19,496 bases of DNA from Chloroflexota bacterium. Its GTDB lineage: Bacteria; Chloroflexota; Limnocylindria; Limnocylindrales; CSP1-4. Positions 6,869 through 13,993 of the stretch are shown piece by piece. Below the pieces are notes generated by a model that ran no database searches, was not told the origin of the DNA, and saw only the letters and a program-made list of their open reading frames with translations. A program made the position numbers and the translations under genes. The DNA lies in the NCBI GenBank assembly GCA_017881985.1, contig JADGQH010000025.1, forward strand, positions 1-19,496. The letters run 5' to 3'. How positions within the stretch are numbered: position 1 is the stretch's first letter; the number at the start of each line of letters is the position of its first letter.

Positions 6869-7752
6869 CGTGAACGTCCCGACGACGCCGTCGCGGACGC
6901 GGCGGGCACGACTCCCGGGTCGCCCGGACGCGCGGCGGACGCGACCGCCGGCTCTGCCGGACGCGAGGCGGACGCAACCGCCCGTTCCCCGTAGCCGGCC
7001 TTCACCTCCTCGAGGAATCGGCGCGACCTGACGTCGCGCTCCATCACGTGGCGCACGAACGTTCCCAGCCGATCCTCGACCTCGCGCTCGACCGCGGGTG
7101 GCAGGCGCAGGCCGGCGATCGCCTCGACGTCCATGCGCTGGTACGCCTTGAGCACCTTCAGCGCCTCGGTCGAAAGACCGGCGGCCATCGCCGATGGGCC
7201 CGGGTGATCGGCGCACAGGACGCCACCGAGCGGAGGAACCCAGCGCACGGCGTCGTCCGGCGCGAGGAGCCGGTCGCACTCGACGCAGCGGTCAACCTCC
7301 GGCCGCACGCCCAGCTCGTCGCACAGCCGCATCTCGAACCAGCGGGCGACCCGGGCCGGGGACATCCCGGCGTCGAGCAGCTCGTATGTGCGACGCAGCA
7401 GCAGGTAGACCGGCAGGGCCGCATGTCGCTCCTCGAGCGAGCGCTCCGCGAGCTCCGCGCAGTACCACGCCGTCGCGGTCACCTCCAGGCGGTCCCGCAG
7501 GCCCAGCCAGGTGTGCTGCATGGTGACCTGCGTGACCACGTCGAACGTGCGTCCGCGGGCCAGCTGGATGCGCAGCTCCGCCAGCGGCTCCAAAGCCCCG
7601 CCGATCCGGCTCGTCGGGCGCCGGATCCCCTTCGCGATCGCCTTGATCTTCCCGAGCTCCGGCGTGAGGAGCGTCAGGATCCGGTCCGCCTCGCCGAAGT
7701 CGAAGCGCGAAAGGACGATCGCGTCGGTGACGTAGAGGCGACGGCCGGGCAC
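6865..7752 (-). CDS. recO: DNA repair protein RecO
   Basis: This protein of about 295 residues is the recombination mediator that helps load RecA with RecR and RecF. The N-terminal OB-fold segment TDAIVLSRFDFGEADRILTLL is diagnostic. It is followed by GKIKAIAKGIRRPTSRIGG, the helical domain, and a zinc-binding region with CVEC and a later LCADH. GTG 7752 is preferred because homology begins seven residues later and an extended -10 (TGGTACCGT) lies six bases upstream, implying a near-leaderless mRNA. ATG 7797 and GTG 7827 are in-frame alternatives without good ribosome-binding sites. The last 37 or so residues are an Ala/Ser/Arg/Pro tail with a duplicated 11-residue unit, beyond the usual RecO end. 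It overlaps the downstream PPOX gene by ATGA. Confidence 0.9.
   Translation of the reverse strand: MPGRRLYVTDAIVLSRFDFGEADRILTLLTPELGKIKAIAKGIRRPTSRIGGALEPLAELRIQLARGRTFDVVTQVTMQHTWLGLRDRLEVTATAWYCAELAERSLEERHAALPVYLLLRRTYELLDAGMSPARVARWFEMRLCDELGVRPEVDRCVECDRLLAPDDAVRWVPPLGGVLCADHPGPSAMAAGLSTEALKVLKAYQRMDVEAIAGLRLPPAVEREVEDRLGTFVRHVMERDVRSRRFLEEVKAGYGERAVASASRPAEPAVASAARPGDPGVVPAASATASSGRSR
6926..6982 (-). repeat. Imperfect 33-bp duplication in the recO 3' end
   Basis: Two 24-base blocks, 6926-6949 and 6959-6982, match except at two positions and recur with a 33-base period. In the RecO frame they encode VASASRPAEPA and VASAARPGDPG. The period is a multiple of three, so copy-number change would keep the frame. 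The duplication sits in the non-conserved tail. Confidence 0.6.
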
Positions 7753-7758
7753 CTCCGC

Positions 7759-7767
7759 ACGGTACCA
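7759..7767 (-). promoter_or_regulatory. Putative recO promoter, extended -10, near-leaderless
   Basis: On the minus strand TGG-TACCGT ends six bases before GTG 7752. With a normal 6-8 base offset, transcription would start at or next to the start codon. The GGAGG beside the GTG overlaps the codon and is badly placed as a ribosome-binding site, which fits leaderless initiation. No clear -35 box. Confidence 0.45.
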
Positions 7768-7858
7768 TCCGCCCGATCCGCCAGCACGAAGACCCATCGC
7801 CCGAACCAACCGTGTCGCGCCCGACACCCGGACACGTGACGGCCGCAGCAGTCGAGGT

Positions 7859-7867
7859 TGCTATCAT
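7859..7867 (+). promoter_or_regulatory. Putative prenyl synthase promoter, extended -10, near-leaderless
   Basis: TGC-TATCAT ends seven bases before GTG 7875, and no ribosome-binding site precedes that GTG. The -35 region is not recognisable. It faces the recO promoter about 90 bases away across a 122-base divergent intergenic region. Confidence 0.5.
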
Positions 7868-7874
7868 CCTGCCC

Positions 7875-8897
7875 GTGCCCACCTCTCCCGCTTCCCTCGA
7901 CCTCCCGGAGCTGATCGGCGCCGTCGAGGACGAGATCCTGCGCCTCGTCGTGGATCGCGATCCGACCACGCACGGGATGTACGAGATGGTCCGATACCAC
8001 CTCGGCCTCGACGGATCCGGGTCGACGGGCAAGCGGCTGCGGCCGCTCCTGGGGCTCCTCGCCTTCGCCTCGATCACCGGCACCTGGGAGCGCGCCCTGC
8101 CGGGCGCGGCGGCCGTGGAGCTGGGCCACAACTTCAGCCTGATCCACGACGACATCGAGGACGGCGACCGCGAGCGGCGCCACCGGGCGACCCTCTGGGC
8201 GGTGCACGGCATCCCACAGGCCATCAACACCGGAGACGCCGTCTTCGTGCTCTCGAGGATCGCGCTCCATCGGCTGACTTCGCTCGGGTTCTCCGATTCC
8301 ACGGTGCTCCGCCTCATGCGGCTCTACGACGACACCTGCCTGGCGCTGTGCGAGGGCCAGTACATCGACATCTGGACGAGCGAGCACGACACCGCGATGA
8401 CCGTCGACCTCTACTTCGACATGATCGGGCGCAAGACGGCGGCGCTCATCTCGGCGAGCATCGAGGCGGGCGCGCTGCTCGCGACCGAGGACGAAGCCGT
8501 GATCACGCGGTACCGCCAGTTCGGCTGGGCCCTGGGCCTCGCCTTCCAGCTCAACGACGACCTCCTGGGGATCTGGGGTCGCGAGCAGGCGACCGGCAAG
8601 GAGCCGTCCGACCTCGCGAAGCACAAGAAGACGCTCCCGGTCATCTACGCGCTGGAGCACGCGACGGCGGACGACCGGGCGCGCCTGCTCGGGTTCTACG
8701 CGGACCCCGACCCGACCGCGGACGAGATCGCCCAGGCCATGGCGATCGTCGACCGCACCGGCGCCCAGGACTACACGCGCGGGGAGGCGCGCCGGTGGCG
8801 CGACCAGGCGATCGCCGAGCTCGATGCAGCAGGCGTCGTCCAGCCGGATGCACGCGAGAAGCTCGAGCAGATCATGCGGAGCGTGATCTCCGCGTGA
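7875..8897 (+). CDS. Isoprenyl (polyprenyl/geranylgeranyl) diphosphate synthase
   Basis: This trans-prenyltransferase of about 340 residues condenses isopentenyl diphosphate onto an allylic diphosphate, feeding quinone or polar-lipid isoprenoids. The first aspartate-rich motif is HDDIEDGDRERR (Asp92, Asp93, Asp96). The second is FQLNDDLLGIWG (Asp228, Asp229), a DDxxG variant common in actinobacterial and archaeal-type enzymes. GKRLRPLLGLL and the KHKKTLPVIYAL segment are further family marks. Chain length cannot be stated safely. GTG 7875 is chosen for its position just after a good -10; GTG 7812 in frame would add 21 residues without homology. The gene overlaps the next by GTGA. It is not adjacent to ispE, but both serve isoprenoid synthesis. 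Confidence 0.88.
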   Translation: MPTSPASLDLPELIGAVEDEILRLVVDRDPTTHGMYEMVRYHLGLDGSGSTGKRLRPLLGLLAFASITGTWERALPGAAAVELGHNFSLIHDDIEDGDRERRHRATLWAVHGIPQAINTGDAVFVLSRIALHRLTSLGFSDSTVLRLMRLYDDTCLALCEGQYIDIWTSEHDTAMTVDLYFDMIGRKTAALISASIEAGALLATEDEAVITRYRQFGWALGLAFQLNDDLLGIWGREQATGKEPSDLAKHKKTLPVIYALEHATADDRARLLGFYADPDPTADEIAQAMAIVDRTGAQDYTRGEARRWRDQAIAELDAAGVVQPDAREKLEQIMRSVISA

Positions 8898-9448
8898 GCG
8901 GGGCGCTCCCGCCGATCGATCCGCCGGCCGTCGAGCGGCCCGACGTCCCCACGTACGGCATCCCCGAGACGATCGAAGGGGCGCTCCCGTGGTCGTGGGC
9001 CGAAGGGTGCCTCGCGGCCGCCGAGACCTACTGGGTCGCGACGACCCGCCCCGACGGCCGTCCGCACGCGATGCCGATCTGGGCCGCCTGGTGCGCTGGC
9101 CGGCTCTGGTTCGAGGGCGGCCGACTGACCCGGCGGGCACGCAACATCGAGGTGAACCCCGCGATCTCCGTTGGGCTCGAGCTGCCGGGCGACGGCGCGG
9201 TCGTGGTGGAGGGAACGTGCGCCCGTCTCGCTGCCCCGCCCGACGGGCTGACCGAGCAGCTGGTCGCGGCGTTCGCGAAGTACGCCCGGCCGCCACGCGG
9301 GTACGTCGTCGACCCGGCGAACTGGTCGAGCTCCGACGGCGGGATCTGGACCGTGACGCCTGGGATCGTCTTCGGCTGGTCCAGCTTCCCGGCCGACGCC
9401 ACGCGCTGGCGGTTCGGCGGGGCCGCGGGCCGGTCGACCCGGTCCTGA
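8894..9448 (+). CDS. Split-barrel FMN-binding oxidase-like protein
   Basis: This 184-residue protein of the pyridoxamine 5'-phosphate oxidase-like superfamily is only distantly similar to the PPOX protein at 6449-6868. The core starts at TYWVATTRPDGRPHAMPIWA (about 45-64), continues with LWFEGGRLTRRARNIEVNP, and has a GDGAVVVEGTCARL strand pair. It is likely FMN- or F420-dependent; the substrate is unknown. The start is the GTG in the GTGA overlap with the prenyl synthase gene, so the two are translated together and may act in one pathway. Its stop codon directly abuts the stop of the opposing CorC-family gene, with no base between. Confidence 0.75.
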   Translation: MSGALPPIDPPAVERPDVPTYGIPETIEGALPWSWAEGCLAAAETYWVATTRPDGRPHAMPIWAAWCAGRLWFEGGRLTRRARNIEVNPAISVGLELPGDGAVVVEGTCARLAAPPDGLTEQLVAAFAKYARPPRGYVVDPANWSSSDGGIWTVTPGIVFGWSSFPADATRWRFGGAAGRSTRS

Positions 9449-10795
9449 TCAGCGATCCGTCTCGCTCTCCCCGTCGCTGCCCTCGCCCGGGCGTTCCCGC
9501 AGCGCGATGACCTTGCCGGCGCGTCGACCGTCCGTCGTCTCGACAGTCAGGGTCAGCACGCCGACGCGGATCTCGTCGCCCGGCTTCGGGACGCGCCCGA
9601 TCCGGTGGAACATGAGCCCGCCGAGGGTGTCGTACTCCTCCCGGTCCTCGAGGAGCGCGTCGACGTCGAGGTCGTCCCACAGCTCGCCGAGCTCGTCGAC
9701 GGAGGCTCGCCCGTCGATCCGGGCCCGGTCGTCGTCGAGCCGGACGACCATCGGCTCCTCCACGTCGTACTCGTCCTGGATCTCGCCGACGATCTCCTCG
9801 AGGAGATCCTCGATCGTCACGAGCCCGGCCGTGCCCCCGTACTCGTCGAGGACGACCGCGAGATGCACCTTCCGGCGCTGGAGCTGGCGCAGGAGATCGT
9901 CGATCGTGATCGATTCCGGGACGAAGAGCGGCGTGCGCAGGAGTGCCCGAATCGGCGGCGGGTCGGCGGATGCCTCCTTGAGGAATCGCAGGAGATCCTT
10001 CGCGTAGAGGATCCCGACGATCTGGTCGATGGACTGCTCCCACACCGGGAGGCGGCTGTGGCCCTCGGCGATGATCCGCTCGACGGCCTCCTCGAACGTC
10101 CCGCTGACCTCGAGGCCCACGATGTCGATCCGCGGGACCATGACCTCGTGGACGCGGCGCTCGCCGAGCTCGATGACCGCGTTGATCATCTGCTCCTCCT
10201 CGGCCTCGAGGACGCCCTGCTCGCCGCCCCGCTCGACGATCAGCTTGAGCTCCTCGGCGCTGATCTGGGCGTCCGCCGACACCCTCGCCCCGAGCGCCTC
10301 GGTCACGGCCCGGGTCAGCCCGGTCAGGAGGCTGATCACGGGGCCCAGCACGTGGGCGATGATCTCGATCGGCTGTGCGAGGGCCAGCGCGAAGCGCTCC
10401 GTGTGGGCGAGCGCGAGGGTCTTGGGGACCAGCTCCGCGAAGACGATCGTGAAGAGGGCGATGACGATCGTGACGATGACGAGCGAGATGGCGTGGGCGC
10501 CGTCCCGCAGCGCGTCGACCCGCACCAGCAGCCCGGCAAGGCCGTCCGCCAGGCTGACGGCGGCGTACGCGGATGCGAAGAACCCGAGGAGCGTCAGGCC
10601 GAGCTGCGAGACGGCCAGGAAGCGACCGGGATTGTCGAGCAGGCCCTGGACACGCCGCGCAGCGCGGCTTCCCTCGTCCACGAGCTGGTCGACCCGGCTG
10701 TGCCGGATGGAGACGAGCGCGATCTCCGCGGCGACGAAGAACCCTTCGAGCAGCGTGAGGACGACGATGACGCCGAGCTGGATGAGGAGGTCCAT
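9449..10795 (-). CDS. CorC/HlyC (TlyC)-family membrane protein with CBS domains
   Basis: This 448-residue protein combines an N-terminal CNNM/DUF21 membrane domain, a paired CBS module and a C-terminal CorC/HlyC domain. Hydrophobic segments appear at about 1-30, 60-85, 103-125 and 143-160. FFVAAEIALVSIRHSR is the DUF21 signature, and AELVPKTLALAHTER follows the third segment. The CBS region spans about 205-330 (VMVPRIDIVGLE; VVLDEYGGTAGLVTIEDLLEE). Members are linked to magnesium or cobalt resistance and export; transport here is inference. The ATG at 10795 shares one base with the glmU stop (TGATG), so it is coupled to glmU. The hemolysin label in databases reflects history rather than activity. 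Confidence 0.9.
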   Translation of the reverse strand: MDLLIQLGVIVVLTLLEGFFVAAEIALVSIRHSRVDQLVDEGSRAARRVQGLLDNPGRFLAVSQLGLTLLGFFASAYAAVSLADGLAGLLVRVDALRDGAHAISLVIVTIVIALFTIVFAELVPKTLALAHTERFALALAQPIEIIAHVLGPVISLLTGLTRAVTEALGARVSADAQISAEELKLIVERGGEQGVLEAEEEQMINAVIELGERRVHEVMVPRIDIVGLEVSGTFEEAVERIIAEGHSRLPVWEQSIDQIVGILYAKDLLRFLKEASADPPPIRALLRTPLFVPESITIDDLLRQLQRRKVHLAVVLDEYGGTAGLVTIEDLLEEIVGEIQDEYDVEEPMVVRLDDDRARIDGRASVDELGELWDDLDVDALLEDREEYDTLGGLMFHRIGRVPKPGDEIRVGVLTLTVETTDGRRAGKVIALRERPGEGSDGESETDR

Positions 10796-12336
10796 CAGCG
10801 TTCGGAGGCCGGCGGCGCATCGGCTACGACGTCGGCGCCTGGCTCGGGCTCGTCCGCGCCGCGTGCTGGGACGCCCGCGTCGGCCCCGGCGCGTGCATCC
10901 GCGTCGGCCGCGGGTGCCGGCTCACCGTCGGGCCGCCGGATCTCACGGATCCGCGCCGGCACGCCCACGGCCAGCATCCCGGCGGGGACGTCACGCGTCA
11001 CGACCGCGCCGGCGCCCGTCTTGGCCCCATCCCCGATCGTGACGGGAGCGCGGAGCATCGTGTCGACGCCCAGGAAGACCCGCTCCCCGATCTCGGTGTG
11101 GTGCTTTCGCACGCCGTCGTAGTTGGCGGTGATCGTGCCCGCCCCCACGTTCGTCCCGGCGCCGACGTGTGCATCGCCGAGGTAGCTCATGTGGTGCTGC
11201 TTCACGCCCCGCTCGAGCCGGCTGTTCTTCACCTCCGCGAAGTTGCCCAGCTGGACGTCCGGCCCGATGGAGCTGCCCGCCCGGAGGTGGCTGAATGGCC
11301 CGATCGTGGTCCCCTCCTCGACCGTCGCCCGTTCCAGGACGCTTGCCCAGACCCGGCAGCGGGAGCCGACGTCGCTATCCTCGATCCGGCTGCCCGCCCC
11401 GATGCGGCTCCCCTCCCCGATCCGCGTCCGCCCCAGCAGGATCACGTTCGGCTCCAGCGTCACGTCGCGCGAGAGCTCCACCTCGGCGTCGACGTACGCG
11501 GTCGCCGGGTCGTGCATCGTCACGCCCGCCCGGAGCCAGGCCACGTTGATCCGCTCGCGCAGCATCGCGGTCGCCTCGGCGAGCTGGGCGCGATCGTTGA
11601 TCCCGTCGAGGGTCCCGTCGTCGGGGGCCTCGTAGGCGATCACGGCGCGCCCGTCCGCGACGGCCAGGTCCACCAGCTGCGTCACGTAGTACTCGCCGGT
11701 CGCCGGGGACGGCGTCAGGAGCCCGATCGCCGCCCGCAGCCAGCGCGCGTCGAACGCATAGAGCCCGGCGTTGACCTCGCTGACGATCAGCTCGTCCGGC
11801 AGGGCATCCTTCGCCTCGACGAGGCGTGCGACCCGTTCGCCGTCCCGTGTCCGGATCACGCGGCCCAGCGCGCCGGGCTCCCATGCCTCGAACGAGACGA
11901 GCGCGATCGCGGCGCCGGCCGTGCGGCGCGCATCCAGCACCCCGGTCACGAGGCGAGCGTCGATCAGCGGGATGTCGCCGTTGAGGACGACGATCTCGGC
12001 CGCGTCGGGCGGCACGGCCGCGAGCGCGGCCCGGACCGCGTCGCCCGATCCGTCGGGACGTTCCTGGAGCGCGAACGCGACCCCGGCCGGAAACGCGTCG
12101 CGGACCGCGGCCGTCGCCGGCGACGTCACCACGACCGGGTCACGTCCCGTGGCCGCGCGGGCCGCGTCCAGGACGTAGGCGAGCATGGGTCGTCCGCAGA
12201 GCGGGTGGAGCAGCTTCGGGACGTCCGAACGCATCCGCGTCCCAAGGCCTCCGGCGAGGACGACCGCGATCGTCCCGCCGGCACCAGCCTGAACGGGAAG
12301 GTCGGCGGCGTCGGGGAGCGTTTCCCGGGAGGTCAT
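10795..12336 (-). CDS. glmU: Bifunctional UDP-GlcNAc pyrophosphorylase / glucosamine-1-P acetyltransferase
   Basis: This 513-residue cytoplasmic enzyme makes UDP-N-acetylglucosamine for peptidoglycan and envelope glycans. The N-terminal uridylyltransferase domain opens with VVLAGGLGTRMRSDVPKLLHP. The C-terminal left-handed beta-helix acetyltransferase domain has hexapeptide repeats and the catalytic-loop sequence QHHMSYLGDAHVGAGTNVG. After about residue 465 comes an acidic Ala/Asp/Pro tail that is not part of the fold. The ATG at 12336 is chosen because it overlaps the stop of a small upstream ORF as ATGA. ATG 12360 in the same frame (521 residues) is equally possible; neither has a good ribosome-binding site. 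The gene is first in an operon with the CorC-family gene and has its own near-consensus promoter. Confidence 0.93.
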   Translation of the reverse strand: MTSRETLPDAADLPVQAGAGGTIAVVLAGGLGTRMRSDVPKLLHPLCGRPMLAYVLDAARAATGRDPVVVTSPATAAVRDAFPAGVAFALQERPDGSGDAVRAALAAVPPDAAEIVVLNGDIPLIDARLVTGVLDARRTAGAAIALVSFEAWEPGALGRVIRTRDGERVARLVEAKDALPDELIVSEVNAGLYAFDARWLRAAIGLLTPSPATGEYYVTQLVDLAVADGRAVIAYEAPDDGTLDGINDRAQLAEATAMLRERINVAWLRAGVTMHDPATAYVDAEVELSRDVTLEPNVILLGRTRIGEGSRIGAGSRIEDSDVGSRCRVWASVLERATVEEGTTIGPFSHLRAGSSIGPDVQLGNFAEVKNSRLERGVKQHHMSYLGDAHVGAGTNVGAGTITANYDGVRKHHTEIGERVFLGVDTMLRAPVTIGDGAKTGAGAVVTRDVPAGMLAVGVPARIREIRRPDGEPAPAADADARAGADAGVPARGADEPEPGADVVADAPPASER

Positions 12337-12425
12337 CGGGGGCTCGGCCGGGCTGGGCATCCCGGGGACGCGAGGCGCGCCGGGTCCGAGCGTCTGCCGT
12401 CCGGCGTGGGTGGTTCAGTGGGCAT
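12333..12425 (-). other. Possible 30-codon leader ORF before glmU
   Basis: The ATG at 12425 lies 13 bases after the putative -10, with GGAA six bases upstream. The frame runs 30 codons to a TGA that overlaps ATG 12336 of glmU as ATGA. The predicted peptide is Pro/Arg-rich (MPTEPPTPDGRRSDPARLAS...), with no recognised family. The geometry copies the coupling used throughout this window, but in such GC-rich sequence a short open frame is easily chance. Confidence 0.25.
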
Positions 12426-12438
12426 CTGGTGTTCCGGG

Positions 12439-12468
12439 ATCGTAGGGGCGGGCCATCGAGGGTGTCAA
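12439..12468 (-). promoter_or_regulatory. glmU promoter with -35 and -10 boxes
   Basis: On the minus strand a perfect TTGACA (12468-12463) is followed by an 18-base spacer and TACGAT (12444-12439). This is the best sigma-70-type promoter in the window. The expected start of transcription is near 12432, about 70-95 bases before the glmU start candidates. It lies just downstream of the hairpin closing the ridA transcript. Confidence 0.75.
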
Positions 12469-12490
12469 ACGGACGGACGCGCTGGGCGGA

Positions 12491-12520
12491 TCGGGCCGGG
12501 CGACGCGGCGGGCGGCCCGA
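12491..12520 (-). terminator. GC hairpin after ridA, likely operon end
   Basis: TCGGGCCG and CGGCCCGA form a perfect 8-bp inverted repeat with a 14-base loop. It begins about 10 bases past the ridA stop and lies before the glmU promoter. No T-run follows, so if it terminates it does so without the classical U-tract; a Rho-linked or RNA-protecting role is the alternative. Confidence 0.45.
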
Positions 12521-12529
12521 GCCGGCCGC

Positions 12530-12916
12530 TCAGCCGGCGATCCGCGCGATCGCCTCGATCTCGACGCGGCCGCCCTTCGGCAGCGCGGCGACGGCGACCG
12601 TCGAGCGCGCCGGCGGCGGGTCGGTGACGAAGCGCGCGTAGATGCCGTTGACGGTCACGAAGTCGGCCATGTCGGCGAGGAAGATCGTCGTCTTCACCAC
12701 GTCCGCGAACGAGAGGCCGGCCACCTCGAGAACCGCGGTGAGGTTGCGGAGCGACTGCTCGGCCTGGGCACCGACATCACCCCCGGCGAATTCTCCGGTC
12801 GCGGGGTCGAGGCCCAGCTGACCCGAGCAGAAGAGGTAGCCGTCGCTGCGGATGGCCTGGCTGTACGGCCCGATCGCGCCGGGCGCGTGCGGGGTCGAGA
12901 TCGCGGTGCGCGGCAT
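12530..12916 (-). CDS. ridA: RidA-family reactive enamine/imine deaminase
   Basis: This 128-residue RidA/YjgF family protein hydrolyses reactive 2-aminoacrylate-type enamines and imines released by PLP enzymes. Length and motifs are typical: APGAIGPYSQAI near the N-terminus, FCSGQLGLDPATGE in the middle, and DPPPARSTVAVAALPKGGRVEIEAIA at the end. Arg104 matches the conserved catalytic/substrate-binding arginine. GGAGG sits six bases before the ATG, one of the strongest ribosome-binding sites here. The ATG shares one base with the ispE stop (TGATG). It is the last gene of the minus-strand run. RidA-like paralogues with other substrates exist, but the key arginine is kept. Confidence 0.92.
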   Translation of the reverse strand: MPRTAISTPHAPGAIGPYSQAIRSDGYLFCSGQLGLDPATGEFAGGDVGAQAEQSLRNLTAVLEVAGLSFADVVKTTIFLADMADFVTVNGIYARFVTDPPPARSTVAVAALPKGGRVEIEAIARIAG

Positions 12917-13983
12917 CAGGTACCTCCATCGTGCGTGGTCGGCGCGAGACGATCCAGCCCGGCGTCGACGGGGCTGCCGGGATCGCCGGCGAGGATTCGG
13001 GTGGCGCATACGAAGGGCGGTCGCTCGCCCGCTGCGGGAAGTTCGCCCGCGGCGAGCGCCGCGCGGACGTCGATCGCCGCCGTCTCGGCGGCCGCCATCG
13101 AAGGATAGAGGACCCACAGCGTCGGCCCCGACCCGGACTGCCCGACTGGCCGTCCCACGACCCGTCCCAGCGCGCGGCGAAACGGCACGAGCGCCGGGGC
13201 AACTGCCGCGGTCGCCGGAGCGAGGTCGTTCGCCACGGCCATGATCCCGGCCCGCTCGACGAAGCGCGCAGCTGTCATGCCCGCGGCAAGCTCGCCTGCG
13301 AGGTGGCGCGACGACGCGAGCGCGGCGCCTGGAGCCGGCCGCGCCCCGCCCGCGAATGCGGCGAACACGGCGGCCGTCGACACCCCGGTCCCGGGGGTCA
13401 CGAGCAGCACGGCCGGTTCCGGGCCGCGTGGCGCCGGCAGCGGCGTCACGCGCTCCCCCCGCCCTTCGACCAGCGCCCAGCCACCCGCCAGGAAGAACGG
13501 CACGTCGGAGCCGAGGCTCGACGCGATGGACGCCCGATCGGCAGGGGCGACGGCCCCCGCGACGCCCCATGCCTCGAGGGCGGCGTCGATGGCCGCGGCC
13601 GCGTCGCTGCTCCCGCCGCCCAGCCCCGCAGCGACCGGGATCCGCTTCTCGAGCCGCGCCGCGAGCGCCGGAAGGTCGGCGTCGACCCCCCGGGCACGGC
13701 ACGCCGCCCGCGCCGCGCCGATCGCGCGGAGGACCAGGTTCCGGTCGGGCGGCCCCATGTCGGCCGGTCCCAGCTCGGACGTCGTCGCGCCGGTCACGTG
13801 CAGCCGGTCGGCCGGCGCGAAGGCAGGCGCGAGCGCCAGCCGGTCGGCGATCTGCAGCGGGACCATCACCGAGTGGAGCGCGTGGAAGCCGTCCTCGCGC
13901 CGGCCGACGACGGCGAGCGTCAGGTTGAGCTTGGCCGGCGCCACGCGAACCACGGGCGTCACGCGACGGAGCGCGTCGGTCAT
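12916..13983 (-). CDS. ispE: 4-diphosphocytidyl-2-C-methyl-D-erythritol kinase
   Basis: This 355-residue GHMP kinase carries out the ATP-dependent phosphorylation step of the MEP isoprenoid pathway. Visible are APAKLNLTL with the likely catalytic Lys18, the ATP loop VAAGLGGGSSDAAA (about 117-130), GSDVPFFLAGG with the likely catalytic Asp160, and QSGSGPTLWVLY near the C-terminus. It is longer than the usual 280-310 residues because of Ala-rich insertions in the second half. I chose ATG 13983, 10 bases after the rsmA stop. The frame stays open upstream to 14094, but there it reads through the rsmA tandem repeat and gives repetitive Ala/Pro sequence. It is the same transcript as rsmA, and the next gene, ridA, overlaps by one base. 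Adjacent rsmA-ispE is a common bacterial arrangement. Confidence 0.93.
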   Translation of the reverse strand: MTDALRRVTPVVRVAPAKLNLTLAVVGRREDGFHALHSVMVPLQIADRLALAPAFAPADRLHVTGATTSELGPADMGPPDRNLVLRAIGAARAACRARGVDADLPALAARLEKRIPVAAGLGGGSSDAAAAIDAALEAWGVAGAVAPADRASIASSLGSDVPFFLAGGWALVEGRGERVTPLPAPRGPEPAVLLVTPGTGVSTAAVFAAFAGGARPAPGAALASSRHLAGELAAGMTAARFVERAGIMAVANDLAPATAAVAPALVPFRRALGRVVGRPVGQSGSGPTLWVLYPSMAAAETAAIDVRAALAAGELPAAGERPPFVCATRILAGDPGSPVDAGLDRLAPTTHDGGT

Positions 13984-13993
13984 CGAGCCCGGC

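Noticed and set aside
7754..7769. GGATGGTACCGTGCGG on the minus strand resembles the T-box antiterminator core
   Set aside because: It precedes recO, not a synthetase or amino acid gene, no other T-box element is present, and the stretch is better explained as the extended -10 plus sequence before the GTG.
7674..10820. Minus-strand open frame of 1048 codons spanning the prenyl synthase, PPOX and CorC-family genes
   Set aside because: It runs across three real genes, is Arg/Pro/Gly-rich without domains, and results from the scarcity of stop codons in GC-rich sequence.
11098..12627. Plus-strand open frame of 509 codons opposite glmU
   Set aside because: glmU is unmistakable on the minus strand, and the plus translation is low-complexity with no recognised motif.
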